From NCBI GenBank assembly GCA_913057945.1, contig CAJXOF010000016.1, positions 1 through 64,000 of the forward strand: a stretch of 64,000 nucleotides of DNA, given 5' to 3'. Below the pieces are notes generated by a model. The model did no database searches. It had not been told where the DNA came from and saw only the letters and a program-made list of their open reading frames with translations. Origin of the DNA: an uncultured Hyphomonadaceae bacterium (lineage in GTDB: Bacteria; Pseudomonadota; Alphaproteobacteria; Caulobacterales; Hyphomonadaceae). Positions within the stretch are counted from its first letter, which is position 1. The number at the start of each line of letters is the position of its first letter. The translations under genes and the position numbers were made by a program. This document shows positions 35,690 to 44,331 of the stretch, piece after piece.

Positions 35690-37327
35690 GTGGTAAAATC
35701 GACTTTCGCAGCCTTCGCAGATCGCCTTGGCGCGCAGGGCCTGTCGCAGGCTAGCTTCACCCAGTTCACACCGAACCGGATCAAGATTGAATTATTGTCC
35801 GGCCTGACGGTCGCGCTGGCGCTCGTGCCGGAGGCCGTGGCTTTTGCCTTTGTGGCAGGGGTGCACCCGCTGGTCGGGCTGTATGCGGCCTTTATCGTGG
35901 GCCTTGTGACGGCGCTGATTGGGGGCCGTCCGGGCATGATTTCCGGCGCCACCGGCGCGCTGGCCGTCGTCATGGTCTCGCTGGTCGCGCAGCATGGCGT
36001 CGAATACCTGTTCGCCACGGTCGTTCTGATGGGCATTCTCCAGCTGGCGGCGGGTATCTTCCGGTTCGGGAAGTTCATCCGCCTCGTGCCGCATCCGGTG
36101 ATGCTGGGCTTCGTCAACGGGCTCGCCATCGTGATCTTCATGGCGCAGCTGGGCCAGTTCAAGGTGCCCGGCACGGCAGAAGCCTCCGGTCATGGCATGG
36201 GCGGCGGCGAATGGATGAGCGGCACGCCGCTGGCGGTCATGCTGGCGCTGGTCGCCCTGACCATGCTGATCATCTGGGCGCTGCCGAAATTCACCAAGAT
36301 CATTCCCGCGCCGCTGGCCGGGATCGGCCTCGTCGCCGCTGTCGTCATCGGCTTCGGCCTGGACGTGCCGCGCGTGGGCGACCTCGCCTCGATCCAGGGC
36401 GGCTTGCCGAGTTTCCATGTGCCGAGCGTGCCGCTGACCATGGAGACGTTCAAGATCATCCTGCCATACGCTGTCATCCTGTCGGCCATCGGCCTGATCG
36501 AGAGCCTGCTGACCCTGAACCTTGTCGGCGAAATGACTGGTAAAAGGGGCGGGGCGAGCCAGGAATGCGTGGCGCAGGGCACCGCAAACCTGATCACGGG
36601 ATTCTTTGGCGGCATGGGCGGCTGCGCCATGATCGGCCAGTCGATGATCAATGTGAAATCCGGTGGCCGCACACGGTTGGCCGGCATCGCCGCCGCGCTG
36701 TTCCTGCTGGCCTTTATCCTTGTCGGCTCCGGCCTGATCGAGCAGATCCCGCTGGCGGCGCTGGTCGGCGTCATGTTCATGGTCGTGATCGGCACGTTCG
36801 CATGGAACAGCCTGCGCATCATGACGCGCATCCCGCTGCTGGACGCCGCCGTGATCGTTCTGGTGACCATCGTTACCGTCTTCTACGACCTCGCAACGGC
36901 CGTGGTCGTCGGCGTGATCGTCTCGGCGCTCGCCTATGCCTGGAACAATGCGCGCCGCATCCATGTCATCGAGCGCGACAGTGTGCGCACGCCCGGCGCC
37001 CATGTCTACGAGATCGAAGGCCCACTCTTCTTCGGCTCGACCGATGGCTTTGCCGAGCTGTTCCATCCGGAAACCGACCCCGATGTCGTGATCGTGGACT
37101 TCATGCGCTCGCGTGTCGTGGACCAGTCCGCGCTGCAGGCAATCGAAGACCTTGCCCGTCGTTATGAAGCGCAGGGCAAGACGCTGCAGCTGCGCCACCT
37201 CTCGCGCGATTGCCACAAGCTGCTGACCAAGGCCGGGCAGCTGATGGTCGATTCCGATGATGATCCGGAATACACGCTGGCCGTGGATTACTCGGTGAAG
37301 ACCGGCGCATTCGGCGGCGCTCACTAG
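35690..37327 (+). CDS. SulP-family anion transporter with STAS domain
   Basis: This inner-membrane transporter of 545 residues probably moves sulfate, bicarbonate or another anion. It has about 11 hydrophobic segments, the SulP pattern LTVALALVPEAVAFAFVAG, and GMGGCAMIGQSMINV. A C-terminal STAS domain (VYEIEGPLFFGSTDGF to SRVVDQSALQAIEDLA) follows. The start is uncertain: I prefer the GTG at 35690 over the TTG at 35618, whose leader is not family-like. The substrate cannot be read from sequence. Confidence 0.92.
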   Translation: MVKSTFAAFADRLGAQGLSQASFTQFTPNRIKIELLSGLTVALALVPEAVAFAFVAGVHPLVGLYAAFIVGLVTALIGGRPGMISGATGALAVVMVSLVAQHGVEYLFATVVLMGILQLAAGIFRFGKFIRLVPHPVMLGFVNGLAIVIFMAQLGQFKVPGTAEASGHGMGGGEWMSGTPLAVMLALVALTMLIIWALPKFTKIIPAPLAGIGLVAAVVIGFGLDVPRVGDLASIQGGLPSFHVPSVPLTMETFKIILPYAVILSAIGLIESLLTLNLVGEMTGKRGGASQECVAQGTANLITGFFGGMGGCAMIGQSMINVKSGGRTRLAGIAAALFLLAFILVGSGLIEQIPLAALVGVMFMVVIGTFAWNSLRIMTRIPLLDAAVIVLVTIVTVFYDLATAVVVGVIVSALAYAWNNARRIHVIERDSVRTPGAHVYEIEGPLFFGSTDGFAELFHPETDPDVVIVDFMRSRVVDQSALQAIEDLARRYEAQGKTLQLRHLSRDCHKLLTKAGQLMVDSDDDPEYTLAVDYSVKTGAFGGAH

Positions 37328-37424
37328 GCCTGCGGCCTGACGACCCTTCCGGAATAATTCCTTGCCCCTGACCGGCTGTTCCCGCACTAGGGACGCCGAT
37401 CAGACAACAAGGAGGAACCCGGAA

Positions 37425-38234
37425 ATGGACATGGATTTCAGTAATTTGTTCTCGGTGGCCGGCAAGACGGTCGTCGTGACCGGCGGCTCGCGCGGCATCG
37501 GTGAAATGATCTCGGCAGGCTTCCTGGCGAATGGCGCGAAGGTGATCATCTCCTCGCGCAAGGCTCAGGCCTGTGAGGAAACCGTCGAGCGCCTGAAGGC
37601 AAAATATGGCGGCGAGATCTATGCGATCCCGTCCGATGTCGGCAGCCTGGACGGCATCAACCACCTCGCCAGCGAGTTGCAGAAGCGCGAAGAGAAAATC
37701 GACGTGCTGGTCAACAATGCCGGCGTGGCATGGGGCGCCAAGCTGGAAGACTTCCCGGAGCATGGCTGGGACAAGGTGATGGACGTCAATGTGAAGGGCG
37801 TCTTCTTCCTGACCCAGAAACTGATGCCGCTGCTGCGCAAATCGGCCAGCGCTGATAATCCTGCCCGCGTCATCAACATCGCCTCCATCGACGGCATGCA
37901 CACCTCGCCGATGAGCGGGTTTGCCTATGGTACGTCCAAGGCGGCCGTCATCCATCTGACCCGCTTCATGGGCGCGCACCTTGCGGGGGAGCATATCCTC
38001 GTCAATGGCATCGCGCCCGGCCCGTTCCCGACCTACATGTTGTCGACCGGTGTTGGCTTCAAAGGCGAGACCGAAGGCGTCGACTGGCAGAAGATCGGCG
38101 ACCAGAACCCGTCCGGTCGCGTGGGCATGCCGAGCGACATTGCCGGCCTGTCGATCTTCCTGTCGTCCAGGGCCTCGAACTATATCACCGGCCACACCGT
38201 GCCGTGTGATGGCGGCATCGTCTCGTCGAGCTAG
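37425..38234 (+). CDS. Short-chain dehydrogenase/reductase
   Basis: The 269-residue SDR has the nucleotide-binding TGGSRGIG near residue 19, NNAGVAWG near 97, the catalytic Ser in INIASIDG near 149, and YGTSK with catalytic Tyr and Lys near 166. A C-terminal PCDGGIV completes the family pattern. It oxidises or reduces an alcohol/ketone, possibly hydroxyacyl- or sugar-like. AAGGAGGAA precedes the ATG at 37425. A strong hairpin follows the stop. Confidence 0.95.
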   Translation: MDMDFSNLFSVAGKTVVVTGGSRGIGEMISAGFLANGAKVIISSRKAQACEETVERLKAKYGGEIYAIPSDVGSLDGINHLASELQKREEKIDVLVNNAGVAWGAKLEDFPEHGWDKVMDVNVKGVFFLTQKLMPLLRKSASADNPARVINIASIDGMHTSPMSGFAYGTSKAAVIHLTRFMGAHLAGEHILVNGIAPGPFPTYMLSTGVGFKGETEGVDWQKIGDQNPSGRVGMPSDIAGLSIFLSSRASNYITGHTVPCDGGIVSSS

Positions 38235-38248
38235 CGCGCCATCCTTCC

Positions 38249-38284
38249 AGCCCCCACCGCCTGCACAGGTGTGCGGTGGGGGCT
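38249..38284 (+). terminator. Strong hairpin after the SDR gene
   Basis: AGCCCCCACCGC at 38249-38260 is perfectly complementary to GCGGTGGGGGCT at 38273-38284, with a 12-base loop. No T-run follows, so it may act as a Rho-assisted or bidirectional 3' end rather than a textbook terminator. Confidence 0.55.
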
Positions 38285-38352
38285 GGCGATTGGCGCGGTG
38301 GAGACTAGACTGCGCGGCACAGAATCACTTCCCGCCAAGAAAGGCCGTCCTC

Positions 38353-38652
38353 ATGGCAAATGCTCCCGTCGGATCCAAATCCAACCCGTCCCAGTTCGAC
38401 ATCCTGGACAAGCTGGCCGAGGACGAGCCGTACTTCGTTATCCGCGCGCATGACCCGCTGTCTTCGGCGCTGGTCGAGCTGCATGCCTATATCGGCGCAG
38501 GCCAGTCCGGCGCGGCCCATAACAAGCTGGCCGAGATCATGGCGATGACCGCCGCCAAGGCGCCGCGCCCGGCCTCCAGCCCGAAATACCGCGAAACCTT
38601 CGCCATCTCGCTGGCCATGGAGCAATGGCGCGAGACGCATTCCGACGACTAG
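38353..38652 (+). CDS. Hypothetical protein, 99 residues
   Basis: This short protein begins MANAPVGSKSNPSQFDILDK and has a helical pattern, with PYFVIRAHDPLSSALVELHA and HNKLAEIMAMTAA stretches. No known motif is recognised. The reading frame is bounded by a hairpin upstream and the GNAT gene downstream, whose ribosome binding site overlaps its stop. Probably a conserved helical protein. Confidence 0.7.
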   Translation: MANAPVGSKSNPSQFDILDKLAEDEPYFVIRAHDPLSSALVELHAYIGAGQSGAAHNKLAEIMAMTAAKAPRPASSPKYRETFAISLAMEQWRETHSDD

Positions 38653-38663
38653 GAGCCGGAGAC

Positions 38664-39263
38664 TTGCAGATCAGGCCGCTCACGCTCGAGAACCGTTTCG
38701 TACGGCTCGTGCCGTTTGATGTGGATGCGCATGCCGAAGCGTTGCGGGACATGGCCGAGCGCTCCGGCCAGAGGCTGGCAACGTGGCCGTACTTCAATCC
38801 GCCGGGTGACTGGATTTCTGTCTGGGTGAAGGCCATCCGGAAACGGGCAGAGGCCGGTACGCTGGTACCGTTCGCGGTGCTGACGCCGGACGACCGCTTT
38901 GCCGGCATGAGCGCCTTTCTCAATCCGGATGCGGTGTCGAAGAATGTCGAGATCGGCATGACGATCTATGCACCGGAATTCCAGGGTGGCGCCGTGAACC
39001 CGGCCTGCAAGCATTTGCTGCTCGGCCATGCCTTCGGGCAGGGGGCGATCCGCGTCTGTTTCAATGTGGACGAACGCAATGCGCGGTCACGGGCCGCCGT
39101 GACCAAGCTGGGCGGGGTGCAGGAGGGCATTTTGCGCGACAATCGTATCCTGCCGGATGGCTTTGTCCGCACCACTGTGGTGTTCTCGGTCCTGGCGCGC
39201 GAATGGCCCGAGGTGAAATCCGGGCTGGAGGCGCGGCTGGCAAGTTTCGAGGCGAAGGGCTGA
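38664..39263 (+). CDS. GNAT-family N-acetyltransferase
   Basis: The product (199 residues from the TTG at 38664) has an acetyl-CoA-binding fold: LQIRPLTLENRFVRLVPF, FAGMSAFLNPDAVSKNVEIGMTIY and VCFNVDERNARSRAAVTKLGGV, the last a RimJ/RimL-like segment. It could acetylate a protein N-terminus or small molecule. TTG at 38664 is favoured because AGGAG lies just before it; an ATG at 38625 would overlap the previous gene. It overlaps the DUF4169 gene by one base. Confidence 0.88.
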   Translation: MQIRPLTLENRFVRLVPFDVDAHAEALRDMAERSGQRLATWPYFNPPGDWISVWVKAIRKRAEAGTLVPFAVLTPDDRFAGMSAFLNPDAVSKNVEIGMTIYAPEFQGGAVNPACKHLLLGHAFGQGAIRVCFNVDERNARSRAAVTKLGGVQEGILRDNRILPDGFVRTTVVFSVLAREWPEVKSGLEARLASFEAKG

Positions 39264-39457
39264 TGGCGGACCCGATCAACCTGAACAAGTTTCGCAAGGC
39301 GAAAGCCAAGGTCGACAAGGCCCAGCAGGCACAGGAAAACCGGGCCAAGTTCGGACGCACCAAGACCGAGAAGTCGCTCGAACAGGCCCGCGCAGACAAG
39401 GCCCGCCGCGAGACCGACGCGCATCGCCGCGAAGACGATCCCGAGGATCGTGGTTAA
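39263..39457 (+). CDS. DUF4169 family protein
   Basis: The 64-residue basic product begins MADPINLNKFRKAKAKVDKA and has FGRTKTEKSLEQARADKARR, matching the DUF4169 family, short Lys/Arg/Glu-rich helical proteins found in alphaproteobacteria. Function unknown. Its ATG overlaps the TGA of the GNAT gene by one base, so it is translationally coupled. Confidence 0.88.
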   Translation: MADPINLNKFRKAKAKVDKAQQAQENRAKFGRTKTEKSLEQARADKARRETDAHRREDDPEDRG

Positions 39458-39529
39458 CGAGGCGTTACCAATCGGCCCCTGATTTGCAATGCCCTTCCTG
39501 ACTTTGTTTCAAAGCGGGAGGAAGCCAAG

Positions 39530-39652
39530 ATGGGTCGTATTCTGGGAAAATTCGTGGTGGCCGGCGTGGCATTCGCCGCCGGCATGACATGGGCAATTGT
39601 GGCCGATGCCGCAGAGGCCGGCATTCCGTTCAGCAGCTTGCTGGGCTTCTAA
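39530..39652 (+). CDS. Small membrane protein, 40 residues
   Basis: A 40-codon frame (MGRILGKFVVAGVAFAAGMT...) starts at 39530 after GGGAGGAAG at 39516-39524. It predicts one hydrophobic helix and ends SSLLGF. It was missed by length filters but has a good ribosome binding site and codon use. Its TAA overlaps the TAG of the convergent low-GC gene. Function unknown; small single-helix proteins often modulate larger membrane complexes. Confidence 0.6.
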   Translation: MGRILGKFVVAGVAFAAGMTWAIVADAAEAGIPFSSLLGF

Positions 39653-41052
39653 AACCAGAATTTCTTCTTGGATGGTTCATCGGCGGTCGGCTCGCTCAAT
39701 TCAGCGACAGCCTCCTCGGCATCTTCATATATAGCTTCTGTCGAAACATCACTGCTTTCGTTGCGCTCCGGCCTGATGCTCGGAGCCGACGGCTGCCAAG
39801 CTTTTAACTTGCTTCCAATCAGTCCGTAAAAGGTAGGCACAAGCTTCTCGATGTCTTCAACAAATTTCGATACTTGAGCGAAGCGACGTTCCGTTCGATT
39901 TACCATTAGAACTTCCAACGCCATTGGCACGAGGTCAGAGTGTTCTGAGATAACTCTATCTAGACTATGTCTAAGGTCTTCTAGTGGGTATTGAGTATAT
40001 CCCCTACGGGGCCAATGAACCCTTACGAACACATCTTTAGGAGAAACTTCGCTGATCTGACGAAGCAGCCAATTCAATCTGGCAGAAGTGCTTTTCCTGT
40101 CTAGTGGTGCAATCAGTTTCGCCCCTGCGGCCAGAGTACGGGAGCGCACGTCTATCGTTATCTCTATATCAGCTGCAGCTTCAGGAATTGTCAGGCAAGC
40201 GGAAAGACACTGCGTGTTGCAAAATGCGACACAATCATTTTTCAAGCGATCTGCTGGATGCCTAGCTTCTTGTTTTGAGAGTTTTACTGATACCGGAACT
40301 CCTATTTGGCGGGAGAGTATGAGGCTCAGATCACGAAGCTCCAGGTGCCATGCGCGCACTACAGCTTTGAGTAAATCGGACTGTGGATTGATCTGTGCAC
40401 CCGCATTTATATCGCCAATCAATGCCGGCCACTCTGGTGGCATGCGGTCAAAGCCTCTAACCCCGGTGCTGTCGTGCGACAAAAATCTACGAAACTCATT
40501 CAGCATTATTTTCTGTTCACGGTCTTCCACACGACCGTTCGATAGCAACAAGTCTGCAGTCGTTAAGATATCCATCCATGACCAATGATATAGGGTGGTC
40601 TTGCCCAAGAGTTTGCCATCAATTTTGACAGGGTGATCCGCTGCCGATGTCGCATGCTGATTTGATATCGTGATGACTGCATTGATATCGTTCTCGCGTG
40701 CCAGTTTCAGGTAACTTTCAATTTGGTCTCGCGAAAGTTCAGCGTTTCCTATTTTTGATTCGACAAGTGCGGACCAACGCGCCCGACCGGTTTCCACATT
40801 GATCAAACCGTCGGGGCGAAATTTGGTTTTACTTGAGGAGTTGCTGAAACAGATTTCCGTATAGGTGGAGACCTTCGAATTGATTCCAATTCCTCTGCCG
40901 ACAGAACTGAGAAGTTCATCGGCAAATTCTCGCACGTTCGCTAAGCAGGCAAGAAAAATTGAGGTGGCCCGGCCTTCACGTGAAGTATCGGCCAAGACGG
41001 GAAACAACCGAGCGCGTTCGCCCGATGAGAGAAAAGTAGGAAGTTCACCCAT
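39649..41052 (-). CDS. Uncharacterised protein with PD-(D/E)XK nuclease motif
   Basis: A 467-residue protein with no family I recognise. Near residue 80 it shows R-P-D81-G and then LVE98SK100, followed by SRDQIESYL (Gln110), the D...ExK...Q layout of PD-(D/E)XK nucleases; Glu66 could complete the site. The remaining 330 residues look mostly helical and end in an acidic Glu/Ser tail (EAVAELSEPTADEPSKKKFWF). AAGGGG precedes the ATG at 41052; a longer frame reaches 41097. Base composition is far less GC-rich than flanking genes, so recent acquisition is likely. A DNA-cutting defence or stress role is possible but unproven. Confidence 0.75.
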   Translation of the reverse strand: MGELPTFLSSGERARLFPVLADTSREGRATSIFLACLANVREFADELLSSVGRGIGINSKVSTYTEICFSNSSSKTKFRPDGLINVETGRARWSALVESKIGNAELSRDQIESYLKLARENDINAVITISNQHATSAADHPVKIDGKLLGKTTLYHWSWMDILTTADLLLSNGRVEDREQKIMLNEFRRFLSHDSTGVRGFDRMPPEWPALIGDINAGAQINPQSDLLKAVVRAWHLELRDLSLILSRQIGVPVSVKLSKQEARHPADRLKNDCVAFCNTQCLSACLTIPEAAADIEITIDVRSRTLAAGAKLIAPLDRKSTSARLNWLLRQISEVSPKDVFVRVHWPRRGYTQYPLEDLRHSLDRVISEHSDLVPMALEVLMVNRTERRFAQVSKFVEDIEKLVPTFYGLIGSKLKAWQPSAPSIRPERNESSDVSTEAIYEDAEEAVAELSEPTADEPSKKKFWF

Positions 41053-41133
41053 AGCCCACCCCTTATAAAACGTTTCAGCCCCTAAAGAATCAACCATAGA
41101 GTTACGAATGCGGTCTGTAAAATGGACAGGGCC

Positions 41134-42150
41134 TCAGCTGCCCGGCGCGGGGTCTTCCGGATAGAGGATGGAATTGATCAGGGCGTCGTCCATGCGGCGG
41201 CCCGAGACGCGTTCCAGCGCGCTGAAGATCGGTCTTGCCTTCTTGTCTTCGAGCAAGGGGATCGCCTGGGCCAGCTCGGCTGCGCGGGCATAGCGTAGCT
41301 GGGCCGTCGCCATGTCGCCGCGAGCCTCGGCGCAGGCGCCCAGATTGTGGAGCACCGCCGGCGCATGAGTCCATTCCCGTCCCAACGCGTCCCATTGCGC
41401 GCAGGCGCCCATGAAATTCCCGTCCTTGGTAGTCTTCACGGCGGCGGCGAAGCGCGGATCGTTCTGGGCTTCGGGGGTCAGGCCGTCGGTCATGATCTCG
41501 GCGCGCATGGTCTGGTAATAGGGGGCGATGTCATTGCGGAACCGGCGGACGGCTTCCACGGTCGCGTCCTCCACCATGCCGATAGGGGCATTGTAGGGGT
41601 CGTAGGTCGAGTAATGCGGCTCGCCCCAGACGCCGAGCTCCTCGCCATGATATTCGTATTCGGCCACGTCAACGCAGGTCTCCCGGCTGGCGCCGCCCAG
41701 CTGTTGCTGGCTGAAGACCAGCCGGTTGGTGCGGTAGTCGATGAGGTCTGCCGTGACGACGACTTCCACGGTCTCTTCCCGGCATTCGGTTTCGACGATG
41801 GCGCGATGCTCGCAATCGAACAGGCCATCATACTCCACGCAGCGCTTTTCGCGCTCGAACCGGGTTTCGGCTTCCCAGGATTCGATATCGACCCGGCCCT
41901 GATAAAGACCCATCGGCTCGCCGGAGGGCAGGGTGAACCAATATGCGCCGTCTAGCGTGACCTGCTCGACCATGTCCGCGAACTCGGCTTCGGCGACGTT
42001 CCCGGCCGGGCCGCGAAACTGGCCGACCGCAATATCCCGGTATTCGGCGGCTTGCGGGAAGGTGGGCGCCATGCGCGCTTCATAATCATATCCCGGCGTG
42101 GCGCAGGCCGCGGCCAGTACAGGCAGGAGGAACAACAGGGCGTGTCTCAT
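41134..42150 (-). CDS. Lipoprotein of unknown function
   Basis: The 338-residue product has a lipoprotein signal (MRHALLFLLPVLAAAC) and a mature part rich in Glu and Tyr. It includes four Cys residues (ECREETVEV, RCVEYDGLFDCEH) and a C-terminal helical region with HNLGACAEARGDMATAQLRY, reminiscent of a TPR hairpin. It likely sits in the outer or inner membrane facing the periplasm. The start at 42150 is placed at the signal peptide. It lies between the low-GC gene and the OYE gene. Confidence 0.82.
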   Translation of the reverse strand: MRHALLFLLPVLAAACATPGYDYEARMAPTFPQAAEYRDIAVGQFRGPAGNVAEAEFADMVEQVTLDGAYWFTLPSGEPMGLYQGRVDIESWEAETRFEREKRCVEYDGLFDCEHRAIVETECREETVEVVVTADLIDYRTNRLVFSQQQLGGASRETCVDVAEYEYHGEELGVWGEPHYSTYDPYNAPIGMVEDATVEAVRRFRNDIAPYYQTMRAEIMTDGLTPEAQNDPRFAAAVKTTKDGNFMGACAQWDALGREWTHAPAVLHNLGACAEARGDMATAQLRYARAAELAQAIPLLEDKKARPIFSALERVSGRRMDDALINSILYPEDPAPGS

Positions 42151-42298
42151 GTGGCGGGCCTTCAGCAATTTCAAGTCAGTAGGGTTGAGAGATACTGAAC
42201 AGACACTGAACTGCGCAATGCCTGTCTTTGCGTAGGGTAAATTCTTGACCTTGGGGGAAGGTGCCGCCACCTGTCTCGCAACATTGATGGAGCCCTAA

Positions 42299-43408
42299 AT
42301 GACAAGTTCACTGTTCACCCCGTTCAAGATGAAATCCCTCGACTTGCCGAACCGCATCGTCATGGCCCCGATGACGCGGTCCAAATCGCCGAACGGTGTG
42401 CCGGGCAATGACGTGGCAGACTATTATGCACGCCGCGCCGAGAACGAAGTCAGCCTGATCCTGACAGAGGGGACCACGATCCGCCGGGGCGGGGCCTCCA
42501 ATGATCCGAACGTGCCGAACTTCCATGAAGCGGACTCGCTGGCCGGCTGGAAGAATGTGGTCGAAAAAGTGCACGCCAAGGGCGGCAAGATCGCGCCGCA
42601 GATCTGGCATATGGGCATGGTGCGCAAGGCAGGCAGCGGCCCGTACCCGGACGCGCCAACCGACAGCCCTTCGGGCATGACGCATACCGGCAAGGCCGTG
42701 ATCGACGCGCCAACCTCTGCGGAGGTCGACGACATGGTGCTGGCCTATGCCGACGCTGCGGCCGAAGCGGAGAAACTCGGCTTTGACTGTGTCGAAGTGC
42801 ATGGCGCGCATGGCTACCTGGTCGACCAGTTCTTCTGGGACATGATGAACAAGCGCGATGACAAGTTTGGCGGCACATCCCTCGTGGACCGGGCCAGCTT
42901 CGCCTCGGATATCCTGAAGGAAATCCGGCGCCGGGTCTCACCCGACTTCCCGGTCATCCTGCGCTACTCGCAGTGGAAACAGCAGGACTATGACGCGCGC
43001 CTTGCGACGACGCCTCAGGACCTTGAAGCCTTCCTGAAAGTCTTCGTGGATGGCGGTGTCGACGTGCTGCACGCCTCCCAGCGCCGTTACTGGGAACCGG
43101 AATTTCCGGAGATCGACGGCGAGCACGGCCTGAACGGTGCCGGCTGGGCCAAGAAGCTCACCGGCCTGCCCACCATTACGGTCGGATCGGTTGGCCTGTC
43201 TGGCGATTTCATCAAGGCGTTCCAGGGCGAAGGTTCCGGCACGCGGTCTCTGGACGATCTCGAAGAGCGCCTGGCGCGCGGCGAGTTTGACCTTGTGGCG
43301 GTCGGCCGCGCCCTGCTGCAGGATCCGGAATGGGCTCGCAAGGTGCATGAAGGGCGCACGGACGAACTGACCGATTACGATGCAGCGAGCCTCGCCACGC
43401 TATCTTAG
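42299..43408 (+). CDS. Old Yellow Enzyme-type alkene reductase
   Basis: This FMN enzyme of 369 residues reduces alpha,beta-unsaturated carbonyls and nitro compounds with NAD(P)H. It has IVMAPMTRSKSPNG near residue 20, GGKIAPQIWHMG near 95, the HGAHGYLVDQFFW segment near 176 with the substrate-binding pair of His, and the phosphate-binding VGRALLQDPEWA near 337. The family role is detoxification of electrophiles. The structured intergenic region at 43409-43761 follows it. Confidence 0.95.
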   Translation: MTSSLFTPFKMKSLDLPNRIVMAPMTRSKSPNGVPGNDVADYYARRAENEVSLILTEGTTIRRGGASNDPNVPNFHEADSLAGWKNVVEKVHAKGGKIAPQIWHMGMVRKAGSGPYPDAPTDSPSGMTHTGKAVIDAPTSAEVDDMVLAYADAAAEAEKLGFDCVEVHGAHGYLVDQFFWDMMNKRDDKFGGTSLVDRASFASDILKEIRRRVSPDFPVILRYSQWKQQDYDARLATTPQDLEAFLKVFVDGGVDVLHASQRRYWEPEFPEIDGEHGLNGAGWAKKLTGLPTITVGSVGLSGDFIKAFQGEGSGTRSLDDLEERLARGEFDLVAVGRALLQDPEWARKVHEGRTDELTDYDAASLATLS

Positions 43409-43761
43409 GTCGATTTTGACTTGCATCAAATCCCGAGAAATGATTTTGGTTAATTCAACTGGACCGGAGGCGACCTGATCGCTGAAGGCCGGTTGGATGG
43501 TGGGGACAACAAGAGCCATCCCGACACAATTTGACGATGAAGGCATGTGGTGCACCCGTACACACAACTCCTTTGTCAGCGCTTGGATGCCACCCGCCCC
43601 AATCGCATGTCCTGGTCGGGTGATTGTTTCCCCTTCTGACGCGGGCTTTGCCCGCACCAAGGTGAGATGCCTTCACACCAGCATCTCGCTTGACCCTGCA
43701 GAGCCGCGTCCCGCACACCGACGCGTCCCTGCAGGGTTTTTTAATGGTCGAAGGGAATGGA
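43409..43761 (+). ncRNA. Structured gene-free stretch, possible small RNA
   Basis: This 353-bp gap has no convincing protein gene. TTGAC-ttgc-ATCAA at 43416-43429 differs in one base from the FNR/FixK box TTGAT-N4-ATCAA. Downstream are three successive hairpins on the plus strand: GCGGGC-ttt-GCCCGC (43641-43655), GAGATGC...GCATCTC (43662-43687) and CCCTGCAG...CTGCAGGG (43694-43736), then TTTTTT. A transcript of roughly 280 bases starting near 43464 would put the box at -41. It may be an oxygen-responsive RNA or simply a long 3' region of the OYE transcript. Confidence 0.4.
43694..43742 (+). terminator. Intrinsic terminator
   Basis: CCCTGCAG at 43694-43701 pairs with CTGCAGGG at 43729-43736; an inner CGCGTC/GACGCG stem strengthens it, and six T follow at 43737-43742. 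It ends whatever plus-strand transcript crosses the gap after the OYE gene. Confidence 0.8.
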
Positions 43762-44313
43762 TCAGGCCTTTTGGTAGGACTCGGCCAGCCAGGCTTTCAG
43801 CTCTGCATCGATGTCATCCGGAGACGTGAGTCTGACCTTGTGCGTGCACATGGATCCCGGCTTTTCCTCCAGCAGACGGTCGGTGCCGGCGGTGCCCTTG
43901 AGATTCAGCCCCAGATCAACCCGGCTTTTCGTTGCGGGTGTGACCACGGCAAAATTCTTCGAGCGTCGGAAGGCGACGGAGGTTTTCTTCGGGGCGATGT
44001 CGACATCCTTGCCCAGAGAGTCGGCATAAGCGGCGAGGGCGTCGTAGATCGGGCGCAGGCTCTCCTTGCTCTTGTACTGGCCTTCCAGCATGTCGCCCTC
44101 GTCGGCATCGAGCCGACCCTTCGCGGCCTGGCAGACAAAATTGGCATAGCCATGGGTCATGCCATGATCGCCTTTTAGCATCTTCACCTGTTCGCCGAAC
44201 TTCTCGATGCCGCTTGCCTTCACCAGCTTGACCCAATGCTCCAGCGGCTTGCCGGTCTTTTCGGTGATGCCGGCTTTCATGCTTTCCATCATCTCTTCGG
44301 CGGATTTGGCCAT
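43762..44313 (-). CDS. DUF4287-DUF5655 protein
   Basis: The 183-residue product has the DUF4287 segment (EKTGKPLEHWVKLVKASGIE, KGDHGMTHGYANFVC) followed by a DUF5655-like C-terminal half (VAFRRSKNFAVVTPATKSRV, DLGLNLKG). These are soluble proteins of unknown function, often beside ArsR and SRPBCC genes. It is the third gene of an ArsR-SRPBCC-DUF4287 operon, 18 bp after the SRPBCC gene. Confidence 0.88.
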   Translation of the reverse strand: MAKSAEEMMESMKAGITEKTGKPLEHWVKLVKASGIEKFGEQVKMLKGDHGMTHGYANFVCQAAKGRLDADEGDMLEGQYKSKESLRPIYDALAAYADSLGKDVDIAPKKTSVAFRRSKNFAVVTPATKSRVDLGLNLKGTAGTDRLLEEKPGSMCTHKVRLTSPDDIDAELKAWLAESYQKA

Positions 44314-44331
44314 AGCGGTCTCCTCTCCTCT

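Noticed and set aside
35792..37387. A 531-codon minus-strand frame opposite the SulP transporter
   Set aside because: His/Asp/Arg-rich mirror frame; the plus strand has the SulP and STAS motifs.
43400..43718. Small minus-strand frames in the gap after the OYE gene
   Set aside because: No ribosome binding site, no motif, and they overlap strong hairpins and a terminator read on the plus strand.
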